Positions 19,696 through 28,646 of a stretch of DNA of 64,000 nucleotides are shown here, piece by piece; positions within the stretch are counted from its first letter, which is position 1; each line of letters opens with the position of its first letter. The notes below the pieces were generated by a model, which was given only the letters and a program-made list of their open reading frames with translations, did no database searches and was not told where the DNA came from. Source of the stretch: Woeseia sp. (lineage in GTDB: Bacteria > Pseudomonadota > Gammaproteobacteria > Steroidobacterales > Woeseiaceae); the NCBI GenBank assembly GCA_021773015.1, contig JAJFKW010000001.1:930001-994000 (forward strand), read 5' to 3'. The position numbers were made by a program, and so were the translations under genes.

Positions 19696-19770
19696 CTCGC
19701 GGTCGTTTCGGGACCACGATTCTCTATGAGGACGTTAGAACACTGAATACCACGGCGAAGGTAGAGACTA

Positions 19771-20565
19771 TCAACGCGCGCCAAGTTCGTCGATAAACAG
19801 CGAAAATAATTCATACTGGGAACTTATGTCTAGTTTCCCAAAGACATTTCGCTTATGCACCATCACAGTTCCTGGAGCAATCTTCAGGACGCGCGCAATC
19901 GCTTTCGATGAGTAGCCGCGTAATAGCAATTGGCTGACTTGTCGTTCTCTGTCCGTCAGCGAGGACTCGCCGAATTTTTCAAAACATTCAATTAAACGAC
20001 GATGCATAAGATCTTCGCCGCTTTCGACCGGCTGCTTGGCGCCTGACTGACGCCAAATTTTCATAATAGCAACTTGGACCATTGGCTCTATTAATCGTAG
20101 TCGATTTAACTCTGCTTTGGAGAAGCGCCGTCGACGTTTACCTACCACCAACACCAACGTCGTTTGCTCATCGACCGGCGCAAGAAAATCCATTTCATCT
20201 AACAGGTGGGTCTGGTCACAGTATTGCCGATAGTATTCGCTGGACCGAAATCGATCCGGTAATTGCTCTCTAAAACGGCAAACCTTCGCTCTTTTGCTCT
20301 GCAGTGCGAGTTGATAGAGAGGATCTAAAAGGTACGGTCCTGCAAGGTAGCGCTCCAAGTAATGCTTTTGTCCGGCAGGTTCCAATGTGTGATGAATGAC
20401 TTCAGCACGCGCATCTTTGTGAAACGCTAATAGACACGTACCATCGTGGTTCACTGCGATGCCTACCGTATCTATCAGTGCAGCCGCACTCTGTCCCCCA
20501 TCGGTCGCCTCGATAATTTTCGCAACTGACGCGTGCCACTTTGCGGAGTCGAATTTACTGGCCAT
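19771..20565 (-). CDS. LuxR-family transcriptional regulator
   Basis: 264 aa. The C-terminal LuxR HTH is clear: SLTDRERQVSQLLLRGYSSK followed by AIARVLKIAPGTVMVHKRN (about residues 200-240). The N-terminal 190 residues are not a receiver (no conserved Asp/Lys arrangement) nor a recognisable acyl-homoserine-lactone domain. They may be a GAF/PAS-like sensor. Its start overlaps the TIM-barrel gene by 11 bp, so the two are probably translationally coupled, and it precedes the dehydrogenase by 75 bp. It may control the operon it sits in (inference). Confidence 0.82.
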   Translation of the reverse strand: MASKFDSAKWHASVAKIIEATDGGQSAAALIDTVGIAVNHDGTCLLAFHKDARAEVIHHTLEPAGQKHYLERYLAGPYLLDPLYQLALQSKRAKVCRFREQLPDRFRSSEYYRQYCDQTHLLDEMDFLAPVDEQTTLVLVVGKRRRRFSKAELNRLRLIEPMVQVAIMKIWRQSGAKQPVESGEDLMHRRLIECFEKFGESSLTDRERQVSQLLLRGYSSKAIARVLKIAPGTVMVHKRNVFGKLDISSQYELFSLFIDELGAR

Positions 20566-21427
20566 TATGTTCGGCCATTCTCAGATCCTCTATATCTAAT
20601 TCCGCCCAGATGCGCTCTGCCCAAGCCTTGATCTGCAACGCTTCGTCCCATCGATTCGATAATTCGACGCCATTGGCATCGGTCATTGCATACGGTGGCG
20701 GACCCAATTCGCACAAGAAAACCAAAGTCGCGTTGGCTGTGTTTCGTTGACGCCACCTTCGCATGCCTTTTTTCCACCAGTCTCTAAAGATCTCGACCCA
20801 TTCGTGGTGCTGTGGAAAATTGATTTGTATTTGAATCTGTTCACGGTTTGCAATGCGTCCTTGGAAACAATCCGACCGCTCCATTATCCGATCAATATAC
20901 GCTTGATCAACGGCGGGTATAGGCGATCGAAACTCTCGATTAATAACAAAGTGCGATAAATCGGCGCACAGTCGCAATTCCGGCATTGCGTCGACCACTT
21001 GCAACGTATAAAACAAATCGTTTAGCGTGCTATCGCGATGCGTCTCGAACAGAAGCGGCATGCCGACATCCTTCGCGTCCTCCATCCACCGATATAAGAC
21101 CGGAACGGCTGCTGAATATGCGACAGGCATCACTCCCCCTATCACGTTGGTGACACATGCATTGAAATCTTTTGCCAATTGTAGAATTGGCCGCAAATCA
21201 TCCAACTTGTATGGAAAGGCATTGACCATGCAACCCAGATTGTATTCGCCGAAATACGATCGTAATTTTTCGAATTCATTGATTTCGTCAGCGCCAAAAT
21301 CGATACACATACCATCAAATCCGGCCTCCGAAACCATCGAAAAACACTCATCGTGGGTTCGCTCGTTCAAGGTTGGAGAGCGTAATTCCATACCCCACAA
21401 TGATTGGTATATCTCAAGTTTCTGCAT
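20555..21427 (-). CDS. TIM-barrel protein, sugar phosphate isomerase/epimerase-like
   Basis: 290 aa with the xylose-isomerase-like (AP endonuclease 2) pattern: AGFDGMCIDFG near the start, then candidate metal ligands in LLFETHRDS (Glu), RLCADLSHFV (Asp/His) and FLCELGPPPYAM (Glu). Such proteins isomerise, epimerise or dehydrate sugars and polyols. The substrate cannot be guessed here, and the company of a desaturase and acyl-CoA enzymes is unusual for a sugar enzyme. Its stop lies inside the start of the LuxR gene. Confidence 0.75.
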   Translation of the reverse strand: MQKLEIYQSLWGMELRSPTLNERTHDECFSMVSEAGFDGMCIDFGADEINEFEKLRSYFGEYNLGCMVNAFPYKLDDLRPILQLAKDFNACVTNVIGGVMPVAYSAAVPVLYRWMEDAKDVGMPLLFETHRDSTLNDLFYTLQVVDAMPELRLCADLSHFVINREFRSPIPAVDQAYIDRIMERSDCFQGRIANREQIQIQINFPQHHEWVEIFRDWWKKGMRRWRQRNTANATLVFLCELGPPPYAMTDANGVELSNRWDEALQIKAWAERIWAELDIEDLRMAEHNGQ

Positions 21428-21450
21428 CGGCTATGTTTCCGCAGATTCCG

Positions 21451-22473
21451 TCAAAAAGACGTAAGGAAAGACGCCGCATTGCCGCCTGACACTTCGGCTT
21501 TTCGAGCCGCGACGAGAAACTCGCGACCCCATGGCTCATCGCCCTCATGATTCCCCATTACGCGTGAAACGCGATTATTGTGAAACATTTTTAGTTGCGC
21601 TCCAAGCGGGATTACGACTGTGGGGTCATCACCATACATCTCTCGGTGCAAATCCGGCAATCGGTACCAGGGCACTTTCATATCTTGATGGTGCGCGTTG
21701 TGAAAGCCGAAATTTAGCGTAAACCAATTTGGCCAGGAATAGCGAAGCGTATGGGGGTTACTGAAAGTATGTTCTTGCTCCCATTCGTATTCACCTTTTC
21801 TCGGCGGTTTGTCGAAGTCAAACAGCGTCAGACTATATTCATAGTCGTGTTGCAGGCTATCCATGAATCGCAGTACCGTCATCATCAATATGTACGCGAC
21901 GGCGTATAGAAGCGCTGCCTTCGGCGCAAAGACTAGAAGCGTGAGATAAGCGGTGCCCCGGGCAGCGATTACCGTGACGTTTCGAAGCCTCTGGTCCCGA
22001 CGTTGCGGGACAACAAACGACGTAAAAACCATGATGAAATGCATTATCAAATCATGCGCAGGGATATAAAACCACTCAAGAAACCGTGTGATGCTCAGGG
22101 CAACGGGGTACTTCTTGAAGAACGCCTCGTAGTCGAACCAGACTACGTCATCCACGTCGACGTGATGGCGAAAATGCTTGTATCGAATATCCTCGTAAGT
22201 CCCATACGCCGCACCACAAAACCAAATCAGTATCTTCCCTAGCCTGGCATTGTTCTTAAGCGATTTGAACACAAGGTTGTGGCCACATTCGTGAATCATG
22301 TAAGCCGCAATAATCATCGAATGACCCAAGACGAATGTCGCAATGACATTGACCAGCCACGACGTCGAGAATATGCCAATCCAGCCGGCAACATATCCTA
22401 CTAGTGTGTAGGTAAGTGCGGCGCTTTGATAGCGCAAGCATGCAGGTTCGTAGAGTTTGCTGGTGATACTCAT
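21451..22473 (-). CDS. Membrane fatty acid desaturase/hydroxylase
   Basis: 340 aa, multi-pass. The three His boxes of the membrane di-iron desaturase family are present: HECGH (61-65), HFRHH (100-104) and HNAHH (258-262), with an additional QEHTF near 233-237. Hydrophobic helices flank the boxes (about 20-60, 82-92, 140-155, 175-200). The family inserts double bonds or hydroxyls into acyl chains or other lipids. It is first in the long same-strand run, 23 bp before the TIM-barrel gene. Substrate unknown. Confidence 0.85.
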   Translation of the reverse strand: MSITSKLYEPACLRYQSAALTYTLVGYVAGWIGIFSTSWLVNVIATFVLGHSMIIAAYMIHECGHNLVFKSLKNNARLGKILIWFCGAAYGTYEDIRYKHFRHHVDVDDVVWFDYEAFFKKYPVALSITRFLEWFYIPAHDLIMHFIMVFTSFVVPQRRDQRLRNVTVIAARGTAYLTLLVFAPKAALLYAVAYILMMTVLRFMDSLQHDYEYSLTLFDFDKPPRKGEYEWEQEHTFSNPHTLRYSWPNWFTLNFGFHNAHHQDMKVPWYRLPDLHREMYGDDPTVVIPLGAQLKMFHNNRVSRVMGNHEGDEPWGREFLVAARKAEVSGGNAASFLTSF

Positions 22474-22659
22474 AAACTTTATTCTAAATCAGCTACTTAG
22501 CTATTGCATAACCGAATCTCATACGATGAACCAATCGTCAATTGAGTGCAAGGTCCGCAGCGGACTTCAACCGTTCTTCTACAGCCATAACGCCAGCCCA
22601 CAATGTACATGCCTTAGATGTATCAATTGTCCAATGCGCACTGTCCCTATCGTGAATAG

Positions 22660-23067
<408 letters not shown>

Positions 23068-23140
23068 CGAGAAATATTGAGTGCAGAAGGCCTGGACCGA
23101 ACAATCGTCCAAAATTGTATCGCCAATACAGATTCGATAA

Positions 23141-23168
23141 GGCGAAAGCTGCCGCTACAGCTTTCGCC
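23141..23168. terminator. Strong 11-bp stem hairpin between convergent glnK and lepB
   Basis: GGCGAAAGCTG (23141-23151) pairs perfectly with CAGCTTTCGCC (23158-23168) across a 6-nt loop. The lepB stop codon lies in the loop. The following T-rich stretch is short on both strands (TTATC for lepB; A-rich for glnK), so it may be a bidirectional terminator or a transcript-end stabiliser. Confidence 0.55.
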
Positions 23169-23766
23169 AAACAAATCCCTCATTTCTTCGGTAGTAAACA
23201 GCGGCAGCTCTACCGTATATTTCCTCTTCGCCAACCAATCCGAAGTAGCGACCGTCGTGACTACGCCCACGATTGTCACCGACGGCCAACAACTTACCTT
23301 TCGGGATGATCGATACGGGAATATCCGGTCCGCCACCATGCTGCAGGTTCAACGTCGCCAATCGTTCACCAAACTTTTCCGTATCGAACCCTGGCGAGGT
23401 GCCCAAAACGACCCCATTTATCATCAGTTTTCCGTTGCGCATTGATATTTGGTCACCACCAATCGCGACAATTCTCTTGATCAGCCGTGTGCCGTCTTTC
23501 GGCGAATCGAATATTACTACTTCGCCGCGCCTCACGGCGTCCCGTTCGATAATCTCGAAATGGGTGAATGGTAGCCGAATACCGTAGGCCGATTTATCTA
23601 CCACTACTCGATCTCCGGGCATCAACGTATATTCCATTGATCCGGTAGGCACCAAGTAATGGTCCGCAAACGAGGACCGAGCAGACAAAATTACTGCGAC
23701 GAGTAACAATAATTGCGGCAACTCAGAGATTACCCAATGCTTCTTTGTTTGCGTTTTTTGTGTCAT
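23155..23766 (-). CDS. lepB: Signal peptidase I
   Basis: 203 aa, short for the family, with a single N-terminal membrane anchor (about 12-30) then the periplasmic protease. The catalytic Ser43 sits in PTGSMEYTLMPGD, Lys97 in GTRLIKRIVAIGGD, and the later GDNRGRSHDGRYFG box is present. It cleaves Sec signal peptides. It is not in the usual lepA-lepB-rnc context here, so it may be a second signal peptidase; the short form fits that. It starts 43 bp after the stop of the deoxyinosine glycosylase gene, which precedes it on the same strand. Confidence 0.93.
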   Translation of the reverse strand: MTQKTQTKKHWVISELPQLLLLVAVILSARSSFADHYLVPTGSMEYTLMPGDRVVVDKSAYGIRLPFTHFEIIERDAVRRGEVVIFDSPKDGTRLIKRIVAIGGDQISMRNGKLMINGVVLGTSPGFDTEKFGERLATLNLQHGGGPDIPVSIIPKGKLLAVGDNRGRSHDGRYFGLVGEEEIYGRAAAVYYRRNEGFVWRKL

Positions 23767-23809
23767 TACCTTTTCGACTGAATAGAATTCCGAAAGTTTC
23801 CTGTATGGT

Positions 23810-24337
23810 TCAAATGGCTACAAACTCTTCAATCTGACACCATTTTTCTACCTTTTCATCGATTCTCATCGCAGCATAGGCAGGGCTTGTTGAAGGCAAG
23901 TCGAGCAAGCGCACTCCATCAGTTTCCGATAAATGCGGCACGACCAGTCTATCGAAAAGAGCCCGCGCTTTCCTGCCATTGAAGCCGACTGTCGAGATTT
24001 GTTCGTAACGTTGAAATAGGCTTGAAAAATCGTTGGCGATGGCGGTTTCCGTATCAATTCTGGCATCCAAACTGCCGGGTCGAACGGACGAATGCAGAAC
24101 ATCCCAGAGGCCGATTCCGTGCTGAATCAAGGCTTGGCAGCGGACATGGTAGCTACCGGTTAAATCAAATCCGAAAATCTGCGATTGAATCTGCCAAAAC
24201 GAATTACGTTGATTTGCATAGTATTGTCCGGCTCTGATCGACGGCAGCCCTGGCAAACTCCCCAAAATCAAAAGTTTGCAGCCCGCGCCAATAACTGGGG
24301 CGAAGCCAACGGCAACTGGCTTGTCAGATTTCGCCAT
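23810..24337 (-). CDS. DNA-deoxyinosine glycosylase-like protein (uracil-DNA glycosylase superfamily)
   Basis: 175 aa from the ATG at 24337; a longer frame upstream runs through the AlkD coding region and is not credible. Motifs: KLLILGSLPGLPSIRAGQYY then ANQRNSFW, the UDG-superfamily motif 1 in the deoxyinosine/MUG-like subtype, and DLPSTSPAYA near the C-terminus as the second UDG motif. It would excise deaminated bases. Its start overlaps the end of the AlkD-like gene by 14 bp, so the two are coupled. Confidence 0.85.
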   Translation of the reverse strand: MAKSDKPVAVGFAPVIGAGCKLLILGSLPGLPSIRAGQYYANQRNSFWQIQSQIFGFDLTGSYHVRCQALIQHGIGLWDVLHSSVRPGSLDARIDTETAIANDFSSLFQRYEQISTVGFNGRKARALFDRLVVPHLSETDGVRLLDLPSTSPAYAAMRIDEKVEKWCQIEEFVAI

Positions 24338-25031
24338 GCAAATAGGCTTTTCGACGTTTTTCTGGAAGCCGCTCAATCGCATAGCGGAGCATCGTTCGCG
24401 GCATTTGTGCGTAATGTTGCTTGAGAAAACGTTCTTCCGCAGCTTGGTCTCGATTGCCAATTTCACGCAGCATCCAACCGGTTGCCTTGTGAATGAGATC
24501 CTCTTCGTCACGCAATAGAATTTTCGCGATTACGAGCGTGTCTTTGAAGTCCAAAAGTTTGATGTAGTGAAAAGTCGACATGATCGCAATGCGGCGACGC
24601 CACAGGTCTCTTGACCGCGCGTATTTTAGCAACATTCCACGACTGCGATTTTCCAAGTGCGGTCCGATAATTAGGTGCGCCGAACCGTCTACGAGATCCC
24701 AATTATTCACAAACTTAATATTGCGTATGTAGGCCTTGTAAACCGTGGTTCGTGTGCCGGAATCTCCCTTTGTATAACGGTGGGCAAGCGATAGCACGCC
24801 AAATAGACGTTCTTCGTGGAATCTCGATTGGATGAGCGGGGTGATCGCCGATAGCGGCGCTTTTTGGTACTTTTTAACGAGACTGCGAATGACCGGCATC
24901 CGAATACCGAGAAATTGGTCTCCCTCGCCATATTCACCCTCGGCAGTTTTAAAAAACCGCTGCGAGTGCTCGGCGATAGCCGTATCTGCACGGCCTCGAA
25001 GCTGTTCTTTTATTTCCTTCGCGGTACTCAA
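24324..25031 (-). CDS. DNA alkylation repair protein, AlkD family
   Basis: 235 aa of repeated helices (HEAT-like). The features are GDQFLGIRMPVIRSLVKKY, WDLVDGSAHLIIG (the W-D-x-V-D motif that recognises alkylated bases) and RDLWRRRIAIMSTFHYI, with LIHKATGWMLREIGNRD near the C-terminus, all standard for AlkD-type 3-methyladenine/7-methylguanine glycosylases. It precedes and overlaps the deoxyinosine glycosylase gene. Confidence 0.9.
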   Translation of the reverse strand: MSTAKEIKEQLRGRADTAIAEHSQRFFKTAEGEYGEGDQFLGIRMPVIRSLVKKYQKAPLSAITPLIQSRFHEERLFGVLSLAHRYTKGDSGTRTTVYKAYIRNIKFVNNWDLVDGSAHLIIGPHLENRSRGMLLKYARSRDLWRRRIAIMSTFHYIKLLDFKDTLVIAKILLRDEEDLIHKATGWMLREIGNRDQAAEERFLKQHYAQMPRTMLRYAIERLPEKRRKAYLHGEI

Positions 25032-25059
25032 TGCCCTACCTCATCACAAACCGCACCAG

Positions 25060-25380
25060 CTAAGTGTTCATCGCCCGCGCCAAATTGCGTTTTAAGGCAG
25101 CTTGTGTGTCTTTGTCATTGTCACCTTCGCGCATCGCTACTAGTGCTGCTTCAACGTCGCTACCGACAAGCCACTGAACAATTTTGGTGACGGACTCCGC
25201 ATTATCGCTCACTATGCCGGTCAACTCGCCATCCAGTATGCTGGTGCGGTGCTTGCAGACATTGCCGAATTCGCCTGCCGGGCACGTGCATAGCGCAGTC
25301 AGACTATCTCCGTCTTTGATAAATGTTACTTCGTAGGGATCTTTTGCAGACCCTTTTACCTTGAAGTCTTCTTGTTCCAC
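25060..25380 (-). CDS. Small protein with a SWIM-like zinc finger
   Basis: 106 aa. The C-T-C-P-A-G-E-F-G-N-V-C-K-H stretch (about residues 31-44) gives the CxC...CxH pattern of SWIM zinc fingers, set in an extended beta region (KDPYEVTFIKDGDSLTALC). The C-terminal half is helical and acidic. SWIM domains bind DNA or proteins. It ends 28 bp before the AlkD-like gene on the same strand, so it probably belongs with the two glycosylases. No catalytic domain is visible. Confidence 0.7.
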   Translation of the reverse strand: MEQEDFKVKGSAKDPYEVTFIKDGDSLTALCTCPAGEFGNVCKHRTSILDGELTGIVSDNAESVTKIVQWLVGSDVEAALVAMREGDNDKDTQAALKRNLARAMNT

Positions 25381-25533
25381 TTACTCTCCCCTCGTTATTT
25401 CAATCGGACTGATCTGCTTCGGAAGCGAAAATATCAGCAACGACTACCTTCGCTGGAATCGATCAAGGGCTCTCCACCAGTGCACCGATCCTTGCATTAC
25501 GCCGCTTGATCCGCGCCAGATCTACCATTATTC

Positions 25534-25968
25534 CTAGATATGCGGAGTATCACTCGTACGTCCTATGGCCTTTAAGAAGCCCGCTTTATCGTCTGGCGAA
25601 ATAAGCACTCGCTTTGTGTTTGCATATTCGATTTTGAGGCGATCTAACGACAGCGCAGGTGACGACCAAAGCGCATTCGATTCGCTGATGCGGCTGATCT
25701 CAGAGATTTTGACTATTCTGCGGATCGGCCCAGATACAATCTTAAGTTCATTGCCATCAATTGTGTAGTGAGTACGAAGCAATAGCGAGGCAACCAACAC
25801 GAAAGCAAATATCGATGAACCGGCTACTGCATACTTCGCTGACGTAGGTATTGGTTGCATCACGGTAGCGACAAGAACGTACGCTTGAATCGACAATATC
25901 CCGATCAGCAGTACCAGGATCCAAATGTCAATCTTTGAACGAAATCTCTGCACCTTACAATTGCTCAA
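25534..25968 (-). CDS. PH-domain (bPH-like) membrane protein
   Basis: 144 aa. Two hydrophobic helices (about 15-35 and 47-63) are followed by a bacterial PH-like domain starting HYTIDGNELKIVSGPIRRIVKISEI, the pattern of the small YdbS/DUF1200-type bPH proteins, ending VLISPDDKAGFLKAIG. Function unknown. It overlaps the upstream DUF6174 gene by 14 bp, suggesting coupling. Confidence 0.7.
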   Translation of the reverse strand: MSNCKVQRFRSKIDIWILVLLIGILSIQAYVLVATVMQPIPTSAKYAVAGSSIFAFVLVASLLLRTHYTIDGNELKIVSGPIRRIVKISEISRISESNALWSSPALSLDRLKIEYANTKRVLISPDDKAGFLKAIGRTSDTPHI

Positions 25969-26446
25969 AGCTCGTTACTGTATACACAACGGCATCTCGC
26001 TCCGACTCGCCCTCCGAAACTCGAATTTTCGACGGAAACCCGTATTCTTCATCGTAAGTCACATCTACCGTTTTCATATTGCTCGCCAATTCACTGCGTA
26101 CATGCTGAAAGAGCTGGTCAACAGTCAACGGAATTCCTTTGTATTGCGAGTCCAGCATTTTTGCCAGAGTACGATCATTTACGACATCGACGATCTCGGA
26201 CTCTCGGACAAATACCTGCACAGCGTCTGAAAAAGGTACTCTGAAATAGGCACTCATTTCAAAACGAAACGAATAGTCCTCAATCCCATCTTCATGCCAG
26301 CGTTGTACAGCAGCGTCAAGCTGATGCTCATTGCTGCTATATTCGTACCAAGATAGCAAAGGTACAGCGCTCAACCACAAGAATAGTAAAACAAACAGTG
26401 CGGCAATAGCCGAGGTAATAGATTTTTGCATTGTCTGTTTATTCAT
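25955..26446 (-). CDS. DUF6174-like secreted or membrane-anchored protein
   Basis: 163 aa with one N-terminal hydrophobic helix (about 12-33, IAALFVLLFLWLSAVPLL). The remainder fits DUF6174: RWHEDGIEDYSFRFEMS, EIVDVVNDR, LTVDQLFQHVRSEL, and DVTYDEEYGFPSKI near the C-terminus. Family function is unknown. It is likely co-transcribed with the PH-domain gene that overlaps its end. Confidence 0.72.
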   Translation of the reverse strand: MNKQTMQKSITSAIAALFVLLFLWLSAVPLLSWYEYSSNEHQLDAAVQRWHEDGIEDYSFRFEMSAYFRVPFSDAVQVFVRESEIVDVVNDRTLAKMLDSQYKGIPLTVDQLFQHVRSELASNMKTVDVTYDEEYGFPSKIRVSEGESERDAVVYTVTSFEQL

Positions 26447-26507
26447 TACACTACGCTAGGATCAACCCATTTATTCGCGCTACCAGCCAGCCGCGACGCA
26501 AATGACC

Positions 26508-26801
26508 TCACCCTATCTGCGTCGCTTCAAATATTCTCAGCTCAGGCGCACCTACCGCCAACCGCTTGACTGCATCGACAAACTGGGCTGACGTCGCATC
26601 CGAAAAGTGCGCACTTAATGCTGCCATACTTTCCCATTCCTCATGGAATACAAGTGTATTTGCGTTCTCCACATCGACGTGGACGTTATGAGCGATACAG
26701 CCGGGCTCAAGTCGTGATCGAAGTACGTGTTCTAGACTCAAGCGCAACGCCTCCTGCACGTGCGCAGCCAGTACGTCGATTCTACCCCAGACAATAATCA
26801 T
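26508..26801 (-). CDS. Antibiotic biosynthesis monooxygenase (ABM) domain protein, YgiN-like
   Basis: 97 aa, one ABM ferredoxin-like domain: a first strand MIIVWGRIDVLAAHV, helix LRLSLEHVLRSRLEPGC, then ENANTLVFHEEWESMAALSAHF, the F-x-E-x-W...H-x-x-S-x-H motif of small quinol monooxygenases and haem-degrading relatives. Solitary, without neighbours that fix its substrate. Confidence 0.82.
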   Translation of the reverse strand: MIIVWGRIDVLAAHVQEALRLSLEHVLRSRLEPGCIAHNVHVDVENANTLVFHEEWESMAALSAHFSDATSAQFVDAVKRLAVGAPELRIFEATQIG

Positions 26802-26857
26802 TCAAACCTTCTCCGTAGCCTAAGATGAATTTGCCGGTCGACTGATATCGGCGGCCG

Positions 26858-27334
26858 TCACTTCCTGGATTCTCTTACAAAATATAGCAATGCGCCGATG
26901 ACGCCTAGCGCGGTGCATAACCAGTACAGCGCACTAATAGACATTACGCCAAGCAGATCATTCACATGCGAAAACGGATACCATGGGGACATGTCTGCAT
27001 GCATAACTGCATCAAATAGAATGTGTGTATATGTCCCGAGAAATGCGCCAGCCGCGGATGCGGACCAGGCAATCGACACACGCTTTCGAGTAAAAACCAA
27101 TAGCGCATATTCGCTGATCGGCTTACCAATCACCGTTGCAACAACGGCGATTGTGCCTGCCCCCACCAGCGTGTGCGAAAATCCGTGCAGTTCTGAGTCG
27201 CCCGCCCACATTCTGTACGCGGGTTCCAGATCAATGAGCACTTGGGAGCCGCCAAACACCATAAAGCTGAACCGATCAGCACCGATTCCTTTTAGTAGCG
27301 CACCCGGTCCGAGATGAAATGGCGTAAATGGCAA
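26858..27334 (-). CDS. Small membrane protein of the metal-dependent hydrolase-like type
   Basis: 158 aa with several hydrophobic helices. It begins MPFTPFHLGPGALLKGIG and has HGFSHTLVGAGTIAVVATV, then GTYTHILFDAVMHADMSPW with spaced His/Asp residues (THxxxDAxxH). This His arrangement in a short multi-pass protein resembles the YdjM/DUF4184-type inner-membrane proteins annotated as metal-dependent hydrolases. Activity is unproven, and the call is from motif spacing only. Confidence 0.6.
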   Translation of the reverse strand: MPFTPFHLGPGALLKGIGADRFSFMVFGGSQVLIDLEPAYRMWAGDSELHGFSHTLVGAGTIAVVATVIGKPISEYALLVFTRKRVSIAWSASAAGAFLGTYTHILFDAVMHADMSPWYPFSHVNDLLGVMSISALYWLCTALGVIGALLYFVRESRK

Positions 27335-27483
27335 AGTTTTAGAACCGAGAATCGCTGCTGAGATTGATTGCCACCCAGTATCTGGTGCGCATCACAGAAT
27401 TGCAATATTCTATCAGCTGATCAGCACAACATCTGTGCAGCATTATTAGGCCGCCACGATAACAACGACGGACGTAGATACGC

Positions 27484-27915
27484 CTATTCGTAGGTTTTGT
27501 CCTTGTGTCGAAGCCAGCCATGCGCGTGGCGGTTCTGTGAATCACGATGCGTCCAGTGAATGACGCCGCCTTGATCATTTCGCTCGAACTCGCCGTAAAA
27601 TTTCACGTTATCGCCGACCCGAATGGAGGCAATTCTAGGAGCTACATCAATATTGTGGGCAACTAGTATGGTTCGCTCGCTGCCAAGCTTCAAAATGAAT
27701 CGTTGATGACGACTGCCCTCGTTGTCATCTGAAAGTACTCTAACGACAACGCCGCTTCCCGACACTTGCTCGCCGCTAACGGCTGAGGCGAAGTCTGTAT
27801 ATTGTCCATTTGTCGAGACTGATGGCCCGTCAAACACCGTAGTTCCATTTTCGTTGAAGTACCAGGCAAGAGTACTTGCTGCTAGGAAAATAATTATTGA
27901 AAGTATTTTTTTCAT
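27484..27915 (-). CDS. DUF3465 protein
   Basis: 143 aa from the ATG at 27915; the start is uncertain because the Shine-Dalgarno is weak. An N-terminal hydrophobic stretch (MKKILSIIIFLAASTLAWYF) suggests export. The body is a strong DUF3465 match: SGSGVVVRVLSDDNEGSRHQ, RFILKLGSERTILVAHNIDV, VGDNVKFYGEF, and the C-terminal GGVIHWTHRDSQNRHAHGWL. The domain looks OB-fold-like. Function unknown. Confidence 0.82.
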   Translation of the reverse strand: MKKILSIIIFLAASTLAWYFNENGTTVFDGPSVSTNGQYTDFASAVSGEQVSGSGVVVRVLSDDNEGSRHQRFILKLGSERTILVAHNIDVAPRIASIRVGDNVKFYGEFERNDQGGVIHWTHRDSQNRHAHGWLRHKDKTYE

Positions 27916-27945
27916 TGTCGAAACGTCTGCAGCGACGTTGAACAA

Positions 27946-28249
27946 AACAGAATATGTGAATCAAAATAGGTTAATCAACGATACTAACAAATTTCTGCGG
28001 TTTTCGAATGTCTTGTGGAGCTTATTCCGCCACTCCCGCGCGAGATGTTACGGCGACCTAACATCTATTGCCGATTTCTAGAGCTCATACAAGAACACAT
28101 TCCAACCCGTATTACGCGTCCTGTTGAGCATGTTTTACCCGTCACCGCAGAAAACCATTTTGGACTCCGTTACACCTAAGTTCTTGCACATTCAGCCGGC
28201 GAATTCATATTCAGATTCTGGCCACTCTGGATTCACAGCATAAAATTGC
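27946..28249. other. About 300 bp without a recognisable gene
   Basis: AT-rich upstream of the DUF3465 gene, then unremarkable sequence. Open frames here are short and run through neighbouring coding regions. I see no repeat or RNA. Confidence 0.5.
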
Positions 28250-28537
28250 CTACTCGCATTTGAACGTAACGGTAGCAACGCTATTTTTTGGCCAAGCATC
28301 CCTCGTGGTTACTTCAACCACAGCCAACTCTTGATGTCGTCCGACGCAATGCTTTTTGGCCGCAGCCGCTGCCCGCTCTCTTGCAGCGCTTTCTCCGCCA
28401 CGAGCGGGAGATGCAGTGATCGACAAGCTGAATAAGTCGTCGGGTAACTCTTTAACGGATGAGTTCCACACGCAGGCGCACAGTGTAGCGAATGCAGCCA
28501 ACATCCAGGACAGTTTTAATATTCTGTATGTGCACAT
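28250..28537 (-). CDS. Small putative lipoprotein
   Basis: 95 aa. The N-terminus MCTYRILKLSWMLAAFATLCAC is a signal sequence ending in a lipobox-like L-C-A-C, so Cys22 may be lipidated. The mature part has SITASPARGGESAARERAAA, a helix-rich run, a single Cys in KKHC, and ends VTFKCE, resembling small YecR-like outer-membrane lipoproteins. Solitary; function unknown. Confidence 0.55.
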   Translation of the reverse strand: MCTYRILKLSWMLAAFATLCACVWNSSVKELPDDLFSLSITASPARGGESAARERAAAAAKKHCVGRHQELAVVEVTTRDAWPKNSVATVTFKCE

Positions 28538-28646
28538 TTTGCTAACCTCTGCGTTCTGAAATAATCACGGAGTATCCGGCTGGAATCTGCCGAATACAAG
28601 CCTCACCACCGTGTTAGGCAGCCTACATCGACATAGAATGAATCGC

